The notes under the pieces are model-generated. The model saw only the letters and a list, made by a program, of their open reading frames with translations. It was not told the origin of the DNA and made no database searches. From positions 1 through 56,508 of the forward strand of contig NZ_JADKPO010000028.1 in the NCBI RefSeq assembly GCF_015352445.1: 56,508 nucleotides of DNA, written 5' to 3'. This stretch comes from Nocardioides agariphilus (GTDB taxonomy: Bacteria > Actinomycetota > Actinomycetes > Propionibacteriales > Nocardioidaceae). Positions 40,822-48,829 of the stretch are shown in pieces (the first letter of the stretch is position 1; the number at the start of each line of letters is the position of its first letter). A program made the translations under genes and the position numbers.

Positions 40822-41585
40822 CTGGCCGGCTCGACGGCAAGGTCGCGGTCGTCACGGGAGCGGCCCGTGGCATCGGACGGGCCACGCTGGAGCTCTTCGT
40901 CGCCGAGGGCGCCCACGTGGTAGCCACCGACCTCGATGCCGAGACCTTGGCGGCGACCGCTGCGGAGGTGTCACCCGATGTCGTCACCGTGACCGGCGAC
41001 GTGTCGGTGGAAGACGACGCGCGAGCGATGATCGAGGCCGCCGTGTCGTCGTTCGGGCGCATCGACGTGCTGGTGGCCAACGCCGGCGTGATCCCCCTGA
41101 GCACCATCGACCAGACCACGGTCGCCGACTGGGACCACGTGATGGCCGTCGACGGCCGGGGCATGTTCTTGACCTGCAAGTTCGCTATCGAGCACATGGC
41201 CCAGCAGGACGACGGCAGGGGTTCGGGCTCCATCGTGTTGCTGTCCTCGATCTCGGGGCAGCGCGGCCAGGTCGGCCAGGCGGCCTACGGTCCGGCCAAG
41301 TACGTCGCCACCGGTCTGACCCACCACCTGGCGATCGAGTGGGCCTCGCGCGGGATCCGCGTCAACGCGGTGGCGCCGGGCACCATCCGCACCGATGCCG
41401 TGGTGTCGCTGCTCGAGACGCCGGAGGGGCAGGCCTACGTCGAGGAGATCGAGCAACGCCACCCGATCGGCCGTCTGGGTGAGCCTCGCGAGGTCGCCGA
41501 GGCGATCGCCTTCTTGGCCTCCGACTCCGCCTCCTTCGTCACCGGCGCCGTGCTGCCCGTCGACGGGGGCTACCTGGCCCAGTAG
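40818..41585 (+). CDS. SDR-family oxidoreductase
   Basis: A 255-residue classical SDR: VAVVTGAARGIGRATLELFV, VLVANAGVIPLSTIDQTTVA, SSISGQRGQVGQAAYGPAKY with YxxxK, RVNAVAPGTIRTDAVVSLLE and the C-terminal VTGAVLPVDGGYLAQ. The Asp at the end of strand two (VATDLDAET) predicts NAD(H). Co-translated with the sigma factor. The last codons and stop (ACCTGGCCCAGTAG) are the first unit of the minisatellite that follows. Confidence 0.9.
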   Translation: MTGRLDGKVAVVTGAARGIGRATLELFVAEGAHVVATDLDAETLAATAAEVSPDVVTVTGDVSVEDDARAMIEAAVSSFGRIDVLVANAGVIPLSTIDQTTVADWDHVMAVDGRGMFLTCKFAIEHMAQQDDGRGSGSIVLLSSISGQRGQVGQAAYGPAKYVATGLTHHLAIEWASRGIRVNAVAPGTIRTDAVVSLLETPEGQAYVEEIEQRHPIGRLGEPREVAEAIAFLASDSASFVTGAVLPVDGGYLAQ

Positions 41586-41683
41586 ACCTGGCCCAGTAGA
41601 CCTGGCCCAGTAGACCTGGCCCAGTAGACCTGGCCCAGTAGACCTGGCCCAGTAGACCTGGCCCAGTAGACCTGGCCCAGTGA
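41572..41683. repeat. Eight-unit 14-bp minisatellite at the SDR 3' end
   Basis: Units of ACCTGGCCCAGTAG begin at 41572, 41586, 41600, 41614, 41628, 41642, 41656 and 41670; seven are identical and the last ends in TGA instead of TAG. The first unit codes for the last three residues and stop of the SDR. Because 14 is not a multiple of three, stop codons appear in all frames. Confidence 0.95.
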
Positions 41684-41696
41684 CTCCGCAGGGCAG

Positions 41697-42080
41697 TCAC
41701 TCGCGGTCGAGGGCCAGCCTGCTCGCCGGGTGGAACAGGCCCGCGAGCGTGAGGGCCGAGACCAGCGCCAGCCCGATCGCGATGGGCAAGGTGTCTCCCT
41801 CGCGGAACCCCCAGGCCAGCCCGAGCTGGATGAGCTGCGCGAGCAGGACCGGCGCCCGCGCCCACGGCGCGCATCGGGTCAGCTGCCAGCCGCAGTAGAC
41901 GAGCAGGGCGCCATAGGCGACGAAGAAGCCCGCGGTCGTCACGCCCATGGTGAGGCGACCCGAGGTCAGGCTGGCCACCTCCAGCAGGCCCAGGACGGCG
42001 ATCACCAAACCCTCCAGTGCCGCGAGTGAAGCGGCGGCGAGCAGCGGGAGTGGCGCAGCAACTCGGCTCTGGGCTGGCAC
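41697..42080 (-). CDS. Four-helix membrane protein of unknown function
   Basis: A 127-residue protein with hydrophobic helices LPLLAAASLAALEGLVIAVL, TMGVTTAGFFVAYGALLVYC, VLLAQLIQLGLAWGF and LPIAIGLALVSALTLAGLF, then a short charged tail. GTG start at 42080. It converges with the SDR and diverges from whiB1. Similar small membrane proteins occur beside whiB1 in other actinobacteria, but no function is known. Confidence 0.75.
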   Translation of the reverse strand: MPAQSRVAAPLPLLAAASLAALEGLVIAVLGLLEVASLTSGRLTMGVTTAGFFVAYGALLVYCGWQLTRCAPWARAPVLLAQLIQLGLAWGFREGDTLPIAIGLALVSALTLAGLFHPASRLALDRE

Positions 42081-42150
42081 GTGCCCACCCTAGAAGGTCT
42101 GCCGTGACGCCGATCGGGTACGGACTGGTTGGCGCCGCAGAAGGCAACCT

Positions 42151-42184
42151 GTGACACAACCTACGGAACAGGGGGTTGTTTCAC
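42151..42184. promoter_or_regulatory. Inverted repeat upstream of whiB1
   Basis: GTGACACAACC (42151-42161) and GGTTGTTTCAC (42174-42184) are complementary at ten of eleven positions with a 12-base spacer. It lies 145 bases before the whiB1 start in the divergent promoter region. The remaining bases to 42329 include the whiB1 leader and ribosome site (GAAAGAGGA). Confidence 0.6.
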
Positions 42185-42329
42185 GTTCCAATAGTTGCCA
42201 GTCTGGGGGGTGGCGCTCGTGAACGCGTTCACTTCACCGTGCCCGCAACCACGCGAAGCGCCCGCACGCCCAGGGTCCACAGGTCACCGCACCTGGCCCG
42301 ACATCGCAACGAAAGAGGATCCCCCAGCC

Positions 42330-42581
42330 ATGGATTGGCGCAGCCGTTCCGCATGCCTCGACGAGGACCCGGAGCTGTTCTTCCCGATCGGCAACACCGG
42401 TCCGGCCATCCTCCAGATCGAGGAGGCCAAGCAGGTGTGCCGTCGCTGCGAGGTGCGCGAGCAGTGCTTGGCGTGGGCGCTCGAGGCTGGGCAGGACCAC
42501 GGGGTGTGGGGCGGTCTGAGCGAGGACGAGCGCCGGGCGCTCAAGCGTCGCAACGCGCGCGCCCGGGTGCGCACCGCCTGA
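42330..42581 (+). CDS. whiB1: WhiB1-type iron-sulphur transcription factor
   Basis: An 83-residue protein with four cluster Cys in ACLDEDPELFFPIGN and VCRRCEVREQCLAWAL, the turn GVWGGLSEDERRALKRR and a basic end. It follows the mycobacterial WhiB1 sequence almost position by position. WhiB1 carries a nitric-oxide-sensitive [4Fe-4S] cluster, binds the principal sigma factor and is essential in mycobacteria. ATG at 42330 gives the usual MDWR start. Confidence 0.95.
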   Translation: MDWRSRSACLDEDPELFFPIGNTGPAILQIEEAKQVCRRCEVREQCLAWALEAGQDHGVWGGLSEDERRALKRRNARARVRTA

Positions 42582-42600
42582 TCTCTCGGCTGACTTTCGG

Positions 42601-44073
42601 CTAGTCCAGCGGCAGGTCCATCGCCACCCGGGCGCCGGCCTGCCCGTGCGCGGGTCCGATCTCCAGCAGTCCACCCAGCTCGGACTCCACCAGCGTCCGC
42701 ACGATCGAGAGCCCCAGCGACGTGCCCCGGTCGGGATCGAAGTCCTCGGGTAGGCCCCGGCCGTCGTCCTCGATCACGACGTGCAGGCGCCCGACGAGGC
42801 GACGGGCGCTGACCACGATCACGCCGTGGGCCTCGTCGTCGGGTGCGTAGCCGTGCTCGACGGCGTTTTGAAGCACCTCGGTCAGCACCATGGCCAACGC
42901 CGTGGCCGACTCCGAAGGCAGCACCCCGAAGGAGCCCGTACGGCGCACCCGCACGCGCTCCCCCAGCGCGGAGACCTCGGTGACCATGCGTCCCAGCCGA
43001 TCGGCGATCTCGTCGAAGGCCACGTGCTCCTCGGGTGACTGGCTGAGCGTCTCGTGCACGATCGCGATCGAGCCCACCCGGCGTACGGCCTCCTCGAGGG
43101 CCGCCTTCGCGTCCGGCGCCTCGATCCGCCGCGCCTGGAGCCGCAGCAGTGCGGCCACTGTCTGGAGGTTGTTCTTCACCCGGTGGTGGATCTCGCGGAT
43201 AGTGGCCTCCTTGGTCACCAGCTCGCGGTCGCGCCGCCGGAGGTCGGTGACGTCGCGCAGCAGCACCAGGGCGCCGCTGCGTTGGCCATCGGTGCGCAAC
43301 GGAATGGCCCGCAGGATCAACACGACGTCGTCGGTCCCGATCTCGGTGTCTCGCGGGGCCCGGCCCAGCAGCACCGCGCTCAGCGTCTCCTCGTCGGTGC
43401 GGTGCAGGGGCGGCACCAGCTCACGGGTGAGGGTGGCCAGCTCCAGACCGGTCAGGTCGCCGGAGTGCCCGAGGCGGCGGTAGACCGACAGCGCGTTGGG
43501 ACTGGCGTAGGCGACCCGGCCGTCGACGTCGACCCGGAGGAACCCGTCGCCGACGCGTGGCGAGTCGGCGTGGTCGCTGCGTTGCCCCGGGTGGGGGAAG
43601 TGGCCTGTCGCGATCATGTTGGTGAGGTCGGCCGCCGTCTGCAGGTAGGACAGCTCCAGTCTGCTCGGAGTGCGGATCCCGAGCAGGTTGGTGGTGCGCG
43701 CGACCACGGCGATGACACGGTCGTCGCGGCGCACGGGTATCGCCTCCGCCCGGACCGGTACGTCGTCGCGCCACTCCGGGTCTCCGTCGCGCATCGGCCG
43801 CCCGCGCTCGTAGGCGGAGTCCAGGAGCCGACGCCGGCCGGTCGGTACGAAGGTGCCCAAGACGTCGTCGACCAAGGAGGTCGGTCCCGTGGTCGGCCGC
43901 ATCTGCCCGGCGGCCCAGAAGCCCTTGCCCTCTCGGTCCGGGAGCCACAGCACCAGGTCGGCGAAGGAGAGGTCGGCGATGATCTGCCAGTCCGCCATCA
44001 GCAGCTGCAGCCACTTCACGTCCTCCTCGTCGAGGTCGGTGTGGCTGCGCACGAGCTCGGTCAAGGACGGCAC
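42601..44073 (-). CDS. pdtaS: PdtaS-type two-component sensor kinase
   Basis: A 490-residue soluble kinase. Residues 1-150 form a GAF-like domain, 175-275 a PAS domain, then HisKA_2 EIHHRVKNNLQTVAALLRLQ (phospho-His about 297) and the ATPase with LTEVLQNAVEHGY and GTSLGLSIVRTLVESELGG. There are no membrane helices, so it senses a cytoplasmic signal. In mycobacteria PdtaS phosphorylates PdtaR, an RNA-binding antiterminator, and lies next to whiB1 as here. GTG start at 44073. Confidence 0.9.
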   Translation of the reverse strand: MPSLTELVRSHTDLDEEDVKWLQLLMADWQIIADLSFADLVLWLPDREGKGFWAAGQMRPTTGPTSLVDDVLGTFVPTGRRRLLDSAYERGRPMRDGDPEWRDDVPVRAEAIPVRRDDRVIAVVARTTNLLGIRTPSRLELSYLQTAADLTNMIATGHFPHPGQRSDHADSPRVGDGFLRVDVDGRVAYASPNALSVYRRLGHSGDLTGLELATLTRELVPPLHRTDEETLSAVLLGRAPRDTEIGTDDVVLILRAIPLRTDGQRSGALVLLRDVTDLRRRDRELVTKEATIREIHHRVKNNLQTVAALLRLQARRIEAPDAKAALEEAVRRVGSIAIVHETLSQSPEEHVAFDEIADRLGRMVTEVSALGERVRVRRTGSFGVLPSESATALAMVLTEVLQNAVEHGYAPDDEAHGVIVVSARRLVGRLHVVIEDDGRGLPEDFDPDRGTSLGLSIVRTLVESELGGLLEIGPAHGQAGARVAMDLPLD

Positions 44074-44159
44074 CGACCCAGGCTAGGGCGTCCCTGTGGG
44101 CGCCGGGTGGGTCAGACTCCCTGGCCTCACCCCCAGGCGCCAGTGGCAGGATGGCGGCC

Positions 44160-44996
44160 ATGACTCGGGCCTACTGGAGCCAGGTGAAGGCCACAGGTCT
44201 GGCGGTGCCCGATGACCGGCCGCTGGCAGAGCTGACAACCGAGCTCACCTCGATGCTCGGCTCCCCCGACCCGCAGATGCGAGACGGTCTGGCCTACCCG
44301 ACCCTCGCGACCTGGATCGACCGCGGGGTCTACGACGACCTGATCGTCGGCCTCGGCGACGGCATGGCTGCGGGCCTCGTCGTCGGACTGGGCGAGCAGG
44401 GCACCGACTCGGTCTTCCGGCGGGCCTTCTCGGTTCTCGTGCTGGCCGAGTGCATCGACCGCGACAACCAGCAAGGCCTGGTTCCCGGCGCGAAGCTGAT
44501 GGAGTGGGGTGACCGGATCGCCTCGTGGTACCTCCGCGAGCGCGACCTCCGCGGGTTCGTGCCCGACAAGGGCTGGGCCCACACGGTGGCCCATGGCGCG
44601 GACGCCATCGGAGTCCTGGCCCGCTCAGCCCACTTCGGCCGCAACGAGCTCACCGTCCTGCTCGACGTCATCGGGGACCGGGTGCTCGCCCCGGCCGAGG
44701 CCCCCTTCACCCATGGCGAGCCGGACCGGATGGCCCTGGCCACCATGACGGTGCTGCGTCGCAACGTGGTGCCGTTGGCGGTCGTCGAACCCTGGGTCGC
44801 CCGCCTCGCGGCGGGTGCCGAGCGCTCCTCGGTCGCCGACAGCGACCCCTTCTTGCCCACCGCCAACGCCGAGGCGTTCCTGCGCGCCCTCCACCTCCAG
44901 CTCGCGATCGCACCGGCGCCACCCGAGATCCGGCCCGACCTGCTGCTCGTGGTGATGTCAGCACTCAGGACGACCAACCCGTCGTACCTGACCTGA
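44160..44996 (+). CDS. DUF2785 family protein
   Basis: A protein of 278 residues from ATG 44160 (ATG 44151 would add three). Segments: MTRAYWSQVKATGLAVPDDR, SMLGSPDPQMRDGLAYPTLA, RERDLRGFVPDKGWAHTVAH and HFGRNELTVLLDVIGDRVL. These fit DUF2785, an all-helical family of unknown function. Confidence 0.8.
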   Translation: MTRAYWSQVKATGLAVPDDRPLAELTTELTSMLGSPDPQMRDGLAYPTLATWIDRGVYDDLIVGLGDGMAAGLVVGLGEQGTDSVFRRAFSVLVLAECIDRDNQQGLVPGAKLMEWGDRIASWYLRERDLRGFVPDKGWAHTVAHGADAIGVLARSAHFGRNELTVLLDVIGDRVLAPAEAPFTHGEPDRMALATMTVLRRNVVPLAVVEPWVARLAAGAERSSVADSDPFLPTANAEAFLRALHLQLAIAPAPPEIRPDLLLVVMSALRTTNPSYLT

Positions 44997-45020
44997 CTTA
45001 CTGCTCGGTAACGTGCAGGC

Positions 45021-46670
45021 ATGACCGAACTGAGCGGACACGCCGGCGAGCTGGCCGTGGCGGTGGCCCGGGCCCACGGAGTCGAGACGATGTTCACGCT
45101 CTCGGGTGCCCACGTCTTCCCGATGTACGACGGCGCGGTCAAGGCCGAGCCTCCGATGCGCTTGCTCGATGTCCGGCACGAGCAGACGGCCGCCTTCGCC
45201 GCAGAGGCGACGGGCAAGCTCACGCGACGCCCCGGGCTGGCCGTGCTCACCGCCGGCCCTGGCGTGACCAACGGCATCAGCGCCATCGCGCAGGCGCAGT
45301 TCGCCGGCTCTCCGATGGTCGTCGTCGGCGGGCGGGCGCCGCAGAACCGCTGGGGCAGCGGCAGCCTGCAAGAGCTCGACCAGCCGCCGATCATCGCGCC
45401 GATCGCCAAGCTCGCACGCACCATCCCGACGGCTGCCGAGGTGGCGGCCGGCTTCGACGAGGCGTTCACCGTGGCTGGCTCCTCCCACCGCGGGCCCGTG
45501 TTCATCGACGTGCCGATGGACGAGTTCTTCAACCAGGGCACCGGCGTCCTGCCGTCGGGCGCCACGCCGCGCGGTGCCGACCCCGATCCCGAGCTGATCG
45601 AGCAGGTGGCCGCGCTGCTCGCGGGCGCCGAGCGGCCGGTGCTGATCATCGGCACCGACGTCTGGGCCGACGGAGCAGAGCAGGCCGCGCTCGAGCTGGT
45701 CGAATGGGCGGGCCTGCCCGCGATCACCAACGGGATGGGCCGCGGTGTCATCCCCGGCGGCCACCCCTACCTGGTCACCAAGGCGCGCGGTCAGGCCCTT
45801 GGCGGCGCCGATCTCGTGGTGGTCGTCGGCACGCCGCTCGACTTCCGCCTCGGCTACGGCGTCTTCGGCGGCAAGGACGGTGGCACGCCCGCGCGTGTCG
45901 TGCACCTGGCCGACACTCCCGGCCAGGTCGCCCAGCACGCAGAGCTGGTTGCCTCCGCCGCGGGCGACCTGACCGCCGTGCTGACCGGAGTACGCGATGC
46001 CCTCGACAAGATCGGGCCTCCCGACTGGTCGGGTTGGGCCGATGACCTGCGGGCCGGCGTGCGGGCGGCCGCCGATCGCGACGCGGAGCTGCTCGGCGCC
46101 GAAGCCGACCCGATCCACCCGGCGCGGGTCTATGGCGAGCTGGTGCCGCGACTGGCCGACGACTCCGTCGTCATCGGCGACGGCGGTGACTTCGTGTCGT
46201 TCGCCGGCAAGTACGTCGAGCCGAAGCGGCCGGGTGGCTGGCTCGACCCAGGTCCCTACGGCTGCCTGGGTGCGGGGCTGGGCGCCGCGATCGCGGCCCG
46301 GCTGGCGCGACCGTCGGCCCAGGTCACGCTGCTCCTCGGCGACGGCGCGGCCGGGTTCTCGTTGATGGATGTCGACACCCTGGTACGCCACGAGCTGCCG
46401 GTCGTGATGGTGATGGGCAACAACTCGGCGTGGGGCCTGGAGAAGGGCCCGATGCAGATGATCTACGGCTACGACGTGGTGGCCGACCTCGCCCATCGCA
46501 CCCGGTACGACGAGGTGGTCAAGGCCCTGGGCGGCGCGGGCGAGACGGTCACCGACCCCCGGGAGATCGGGCCCGCGCTCGACCGCGCCTACGCCGCCGG
46601 CACGCCGTACCTCGTCAACGTCATCACCGACGTGGGTGCGACCTACCCCCGCAACACCTACGGCGTCTGA
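45021..46670 (+). CDS. Thiamine-diphosphate enzyme, acetolactate-synthase-like
   Basis: A 549-residue TPP enzyme with the three usual domains. RLLDVRHEQTAAFAAEATGK has the catalytic Glu, GLAVLTAGPGVTNGISAIAQ is typical, and the cofactor motif is GDGAAGFSLMDVDTLVRHEL followed by VMVMGNNSAWG. It lacks a paired small subunit nearby, so it is likely a catabolic or carboligase type (compare IlvG-like or oxalyl-CoA-decarboxylase-like proteins) and not the biosynthetic IlvB. It opens a run of three closely spaced genes. Confidence 0.87.
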   Translation: MTELSGHAGELAVAVARAHGVETMFTLSGAHVFPMYDGAVKAEPPMRLLDVRHEQTAAFAAEATGKLTRRPGLAVLTAGPGVTNGISAIAQAQFAGSPMVVVGGRAPQNRWGSGSLQELDQPPIIAPIAKLARTIPTAAEVAAGFDEAFTVAGSSHRGPVFIDVPMDEFFNQGTGVLPSGATPRGADPDPELIEQVAALLAGAERPVLIIGTDVWADGAEQAALELVEWAGLPAITNGMGRGVIPGGHPYLVTKARGQALGGADLVVVVGTPLDFRLGYGVFGGKDGGTPARVVHLADTPGQVAQHAELVASAAGDLTAVLTGVRDALDKIGPPDWSGWADDLRAGVRAAADRDAELLGAEADPIHPARVYGELVPRLADDSVVIGDGGDFVSFAGKYVEPKRPGGWLDPGPYGCLGAGLGAAIAARLARPSAQVTLLLGDGAAGFSLMDVDTLVRHELPVVMVMGNNSAWGLEKGPMQMIYGYDVVADLAHRTRYDEVVKALGGAGETVTDPREIGPALDRAYAAGTPYLVNVITDVGATYPRNTYGV

Positions 46671-46672
46671 CC

Positions 46673-47158
46673 GTGCTGATCCGCCGCGCCAGGCCCGACG
46701 ACTACGAGACCGTGGGCAGGATCACCGAGGCGGCCTACGAGGAGTTCCTCGAGGGGCCTGACGACTACTACCGCGTAGCCCTGCGCGACGCCGAGAAGCG
46801 CGATCGTGAGGCCGAGCTCTGGGTGGCGGTCGGGGAGGACGGCGCCATCCTCGGCAGCGTCACCTGGTGCCCGTCCGGCTCGCCGTGGCGAGAGCTGTCG
46901 GTCGACGGCGAGGGCGAGTTCCGGATGCTGGCCGCGGCGCCGGATGCCCGGGGCCGAGGCGTCGGTGAGGCACTGGTCCGGCACTGCGAGGCGCTGGCGA
47001 CCACGGCCGGGGCCAGCCGGATGTGGCTGACCACGATCGACGCCATGACCCATGCCCGGGAGATCTACAGCCGGCTCGGCTATCGGCACGTGCCGGACCG
47101 CGACTGGTACCCCGAGGAGATGCCCGAGCTTGCGCTGCGCGCCTGGTCCAAGCTGTGA
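46673..47158 (+). CDS. GNAT-family N-acetyltransferase
   Basis: A 161-residue acetyltransferase: LIRRARPDDYETVGRITEAA at the N-terminus and EFRMLAAAPDARGRGVGEAL with the acetyl-CoA pyrophosphate loop (RGRGVG), then AREIYSRLGYRHVPDRDWY. GTG at 46673 stands 2 bases after the previous stop. Substrate unknown. Confidence 0.88.
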   Translation: MLIRRARPDDYETVGRITEAAYEEFLEGPDDYYRVALRDAEKRDREAELWVAVGEDGAILGSVTWCPSGSPWRELSVDGEGEFRMLAAAPDARGRGVGEALVRHCEALATTAGASRMWLTTIDAMTHAREIYSRLGYRHVPDRDWYPEEMPELALRAWSKL

Positions 47159-47526
47159 TGGAGGCGACCTTGTCGTTCACCGTGACCGACGCCGACACCG
47201 CGGCAGCCTTGGGCTCCGGCTCACTGCCCGTGCTCGGCACCCCGCGGCTGCTGGCCTGGTGCGAGGCGGCCACCTGCGCGGCCCTCGACCCGACGCTGAC
47301 GGAGGGCTCGACCAGCGTGGGCACCCGCGTCGAGCTCGAGCACCAGGCCGCCAGCCCCGTCGGCGCCGAGGTACAGGTCACCGCCTCCTCGTCGTACGTC
47401 GACGGCCGCCTCCACCGCTTCTCCGTCCAGGCCCGCCACGCCTCCGACCAGAAGGTCCTCGCCACCGCCCAGATCACCCGGGTCGTTGTGGACAGTGCGC
47501 GGTTTCTGGGTCGTCTCTCCGGGTAG
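47158..47526 (+). CDS. Hotdog-fold thioesterase, fluoroacetyl-CoA-thioesterase-like
   Basis: A 122-residue protein: LPVLGTPRLLAWCEAATCAA, EGSTSVGTRVELEHQAASPV, GAEVQVTASSSYVDGRLHRF and VLATAQITRVVVD. The order of helix and strands is that of FlK-type hotdog thioesterases. ATG overlaps the GNAT stop (TGATG). It may cleave an acyl-CoA made upstream. Confidence 0.82.
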   Translation: MEATLSFTVTDADTAAALGSGSLPVLGTPRLLAWCEAATCAALDPTLTEGSTSVGTRVELEHQAASPVGAEVQVTASSSYVDGRLHRFSVQARHASDQKVLATAQITRVVVDSARFLGRLSG

Positions 47527-47579
47527 TCCCGTGCAGTTGACGGGTTGAGAGCGCTTCCATGGGCGTCAACCGCACGGGA
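47527..47579 (+). terminator. Long inverted repeat after the thioesterase gene
   Basis: TCCCGTGCAGTTGAC (47527-47541) and GTCAACCGCACGGGA (47565-47579) pair at 14 of 15 positions around a 23-base loop and start directly after the stop codon TAG (47524-47526). Probably a terminator for the TPP enzyme/GNAT/thioesterase unit. Confidence 0.7.
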
Positions 47580-47653
47580 GTACCGCGATTTCATCCACAG
47601 CCCCCGCCCTGGGAGGATGGGCGGTCGACTGAGACGACTTGAGGAGGACAGCC

Positions 47654-47728
47654 ATGGGTAAGACCGGGAACAAGCGCCGGGCGCGCAAGAAGAAGAAGGC
47701 CAACCACGGCAAGCGCCCCAACAGCTGA
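47654..47728 (+). CDS. 50S ribosomal protein bL37
   Basis: A 24-residue, very basic protein: MGKTGNKRRARKKKKANHGK then RPNS. This matches actinobacterial bL37, the small subunit seen in mycobacterial 50S structures (ending in ANHGKRPN). GAGGAGGA lies 5 bases before the ATG. It is too short for ordinary gene calls and is easily missed. Confidence 0.9.
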   Translation: MGKTGNKRRARKKKKANHGKRPNS

Positions 47729-47751
47729 CCTACGTCGGCCGCCAAGCGTTC

Positions 47752-47784
47752 GAGCCCCCGACCGGGTAACCGGTGCGGGGGCTC
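47752..47784. terminator. Two-way terminator between bL37 and rsrA
   Basis: GAGCCCCCGACCGG (47752-47765) pairs with CCGGTGCGGGGGCTC (47770-47784) around GTAA, with one bulged base. It lies between converging genes: strong GC hairpin, usable from both sides. Confidence 0.8.
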
Positions 47785-47808
47785 GCTGCTGCAGAGGGCC
47801 GGCGGTGC

Positions 47809-48069
47809 CTAGCTCTCGTGCATCTGCACGGAAATCTGCTGCAGGCGCACGCGGACCTTGTCGCGCAGGGCGTCGGGAGCCGCCTCGGTGCAGGAGCGCG
47901 CCACGATCATCTTGATCGTGCGCTGGACGTCGTAGCGCTCGAAGCAGGGGGCGCACTCATCGAGGTGGATCTTGACGTTCGCCACCTCGGTGGCGTCGAG
48001 CTCGTTGTCGAGCAGGTAGACGATGCGGTCGAGGAAGTCGGCACAGGACTCGTGGCCGTCAGCGGTCAT
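47809..48069 (-). CDS. rsrA: Zinc anti-sigma factor (RsrA/RshA, mycothiol-system)
   Basis: An 86-residue ZAS protein: [20 protein letters not shown], then [20 protein letters not shown] with the H-x3-C-x2-C zinc motif. Oxidation of these Cys releases the sigma factor in thiol stress. Its ATG overlaps the sigR stop by 4 bases (ATGA), giving the expected 1:1 production. Confidence 0.93.
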   Translation of the reverse strand: MTADGHESCADFLDRIVYLLDNELDATEVANVKIHLDECAPCFERYDVQRTIKMIVARSCTEAAPDALRDKVRVRLQQISVQMHES

Positions 48070-48746
48070 GACGTGGACTCCTCCCCCACGCGGATCAGGT
48101 CGTTGGCCCGCACGTAGTCGGACAGCATCTCGCGCAGCTGCCGGCGGCCTCGGTGCAGTCGGGACATCACGGTGCCGATCGGCGTCTCCATGATCTCTGC
48201 GATCTCCTTGTAGGCAAAGCCCTCGACGTCGGCCAGATAGACAGCGAGCCGGAACTCCTCGGGCAGCCGCTGCAGCGCGGTCTTCACCTGGGAGTCGGGC
48301 AGGTGCTCGAGCGCCTCCATCTCGGCCGACTTCAGCCCGGTCGAGGTGTGGGACTCGGCCCTCGCGAGCTGCCAGTCCTCGACGTCCTCGGACATCGACT
48401 GCTGCGGCTGGCGCTGTTTCTTGCGGTAGGTGTTGATGAAGGTGTTGGTGAGGATGCGGTAGAGCCAGGCCTTGAGGTTGGTGCCCGGCTTGAACTGGTG
48501 GAACGAGCCATAGGCCTTGGCGAAGGTCTCCTGCACCAGGTCTTCGGCGTCGGCGGGGTTGCGGGTCATCCGCATCGCGGCTGAGTAGAGCTGGTCGAGG
48601 TAGGGCAGGGCGTCGCGCTCGAAACGGGCGGTGCGCTCGGCCTCGGTCTCGGTGGCCCGGTTGTCGGCGACGTCAACTGCTGGGACGTCTGCCGCATCAT
48701 CAACGGGTGCCACGACCTCGGGGGTCTGTTCGATCGAGTTGGTCAT
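48066..48746 (-). CDS. sigR: Thiol-oxidative-stress ECF sigma factor SigR/SigH
   Basis: A 226-residue ECF sigma factor: [20 protein letters not shown] (region 2.1-2.2), [20 protein letters not shown] (2.4), and region 4 [20 protein letters not shown]. It carries about 35 acidic N-terminal residues. ATG at 48746 is the usual start; the frame is open to a GTG at 48794, adding 16 residues, which recalls the longer unstable isoform known in Streptomyces. A promoter of the SigR consensus lies just upstream, so the gene very likely activates itself. With rsrA it forms the mycothiol redox switch. Confidence 0.93.
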   Translation of the reverse strand: MTNSIEQTPEVVAPVDDAADVPAVDVADNRATETEAERTARFERDALPYLDQLYSAAMRMTRNPADAEDLVQETFAKAYGSFHQFKPGTNLKAWLYRILTNTFINTYRKKQRQPQQSMSEDVEDWQLARAESHTSTGLKSAEMEALEHLPDSQVKTALQRLPEEFRLAVYLADVEGFAYKEIAEIMETPIGTVMSRLHRGRRQLREMLSDYVRANDLIRVGEESTS

Positions 48747-48803
48747 CGTCTCCCAATCTACTTCGGGAGTCGGCCTTTCCAGGACTGCGAGCACGTGGGG
48801 TGG

Positions 48804-48829
48804 AACACGCCACCGTCTTCAGGGATTCC
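48804..48829 (-). promoter_or_regulatory. SigR-type autoregulatory promoter
   Basis: On the minus strand GGAAT (48829-48825) is followed after exactly 18 bases by GTT (48806-48804), the GGAAT-N18-GTT consensus of SigR/SigH. Transcription should begin near 48797, about 50 bases before the ATG at 48746 and only a few bases before the GTG at 48794. The promoter overlaps the 3' end of the hydrolase gene. Confidence 0.75.

Noticed and set aside
41572-41683. Origin iterons or integrase attachment site
   Set aside because: The unit is the end of a coding sequence repeated in tandem; no replication or integrase gene is in the window.
46430-47158. A GNAT protein of 242 residues starting at 46430
   Set aside because: The first 81 codons overlap the TPP enzyme in another frame; the acetyltransferase fold begins at GTG 46673.
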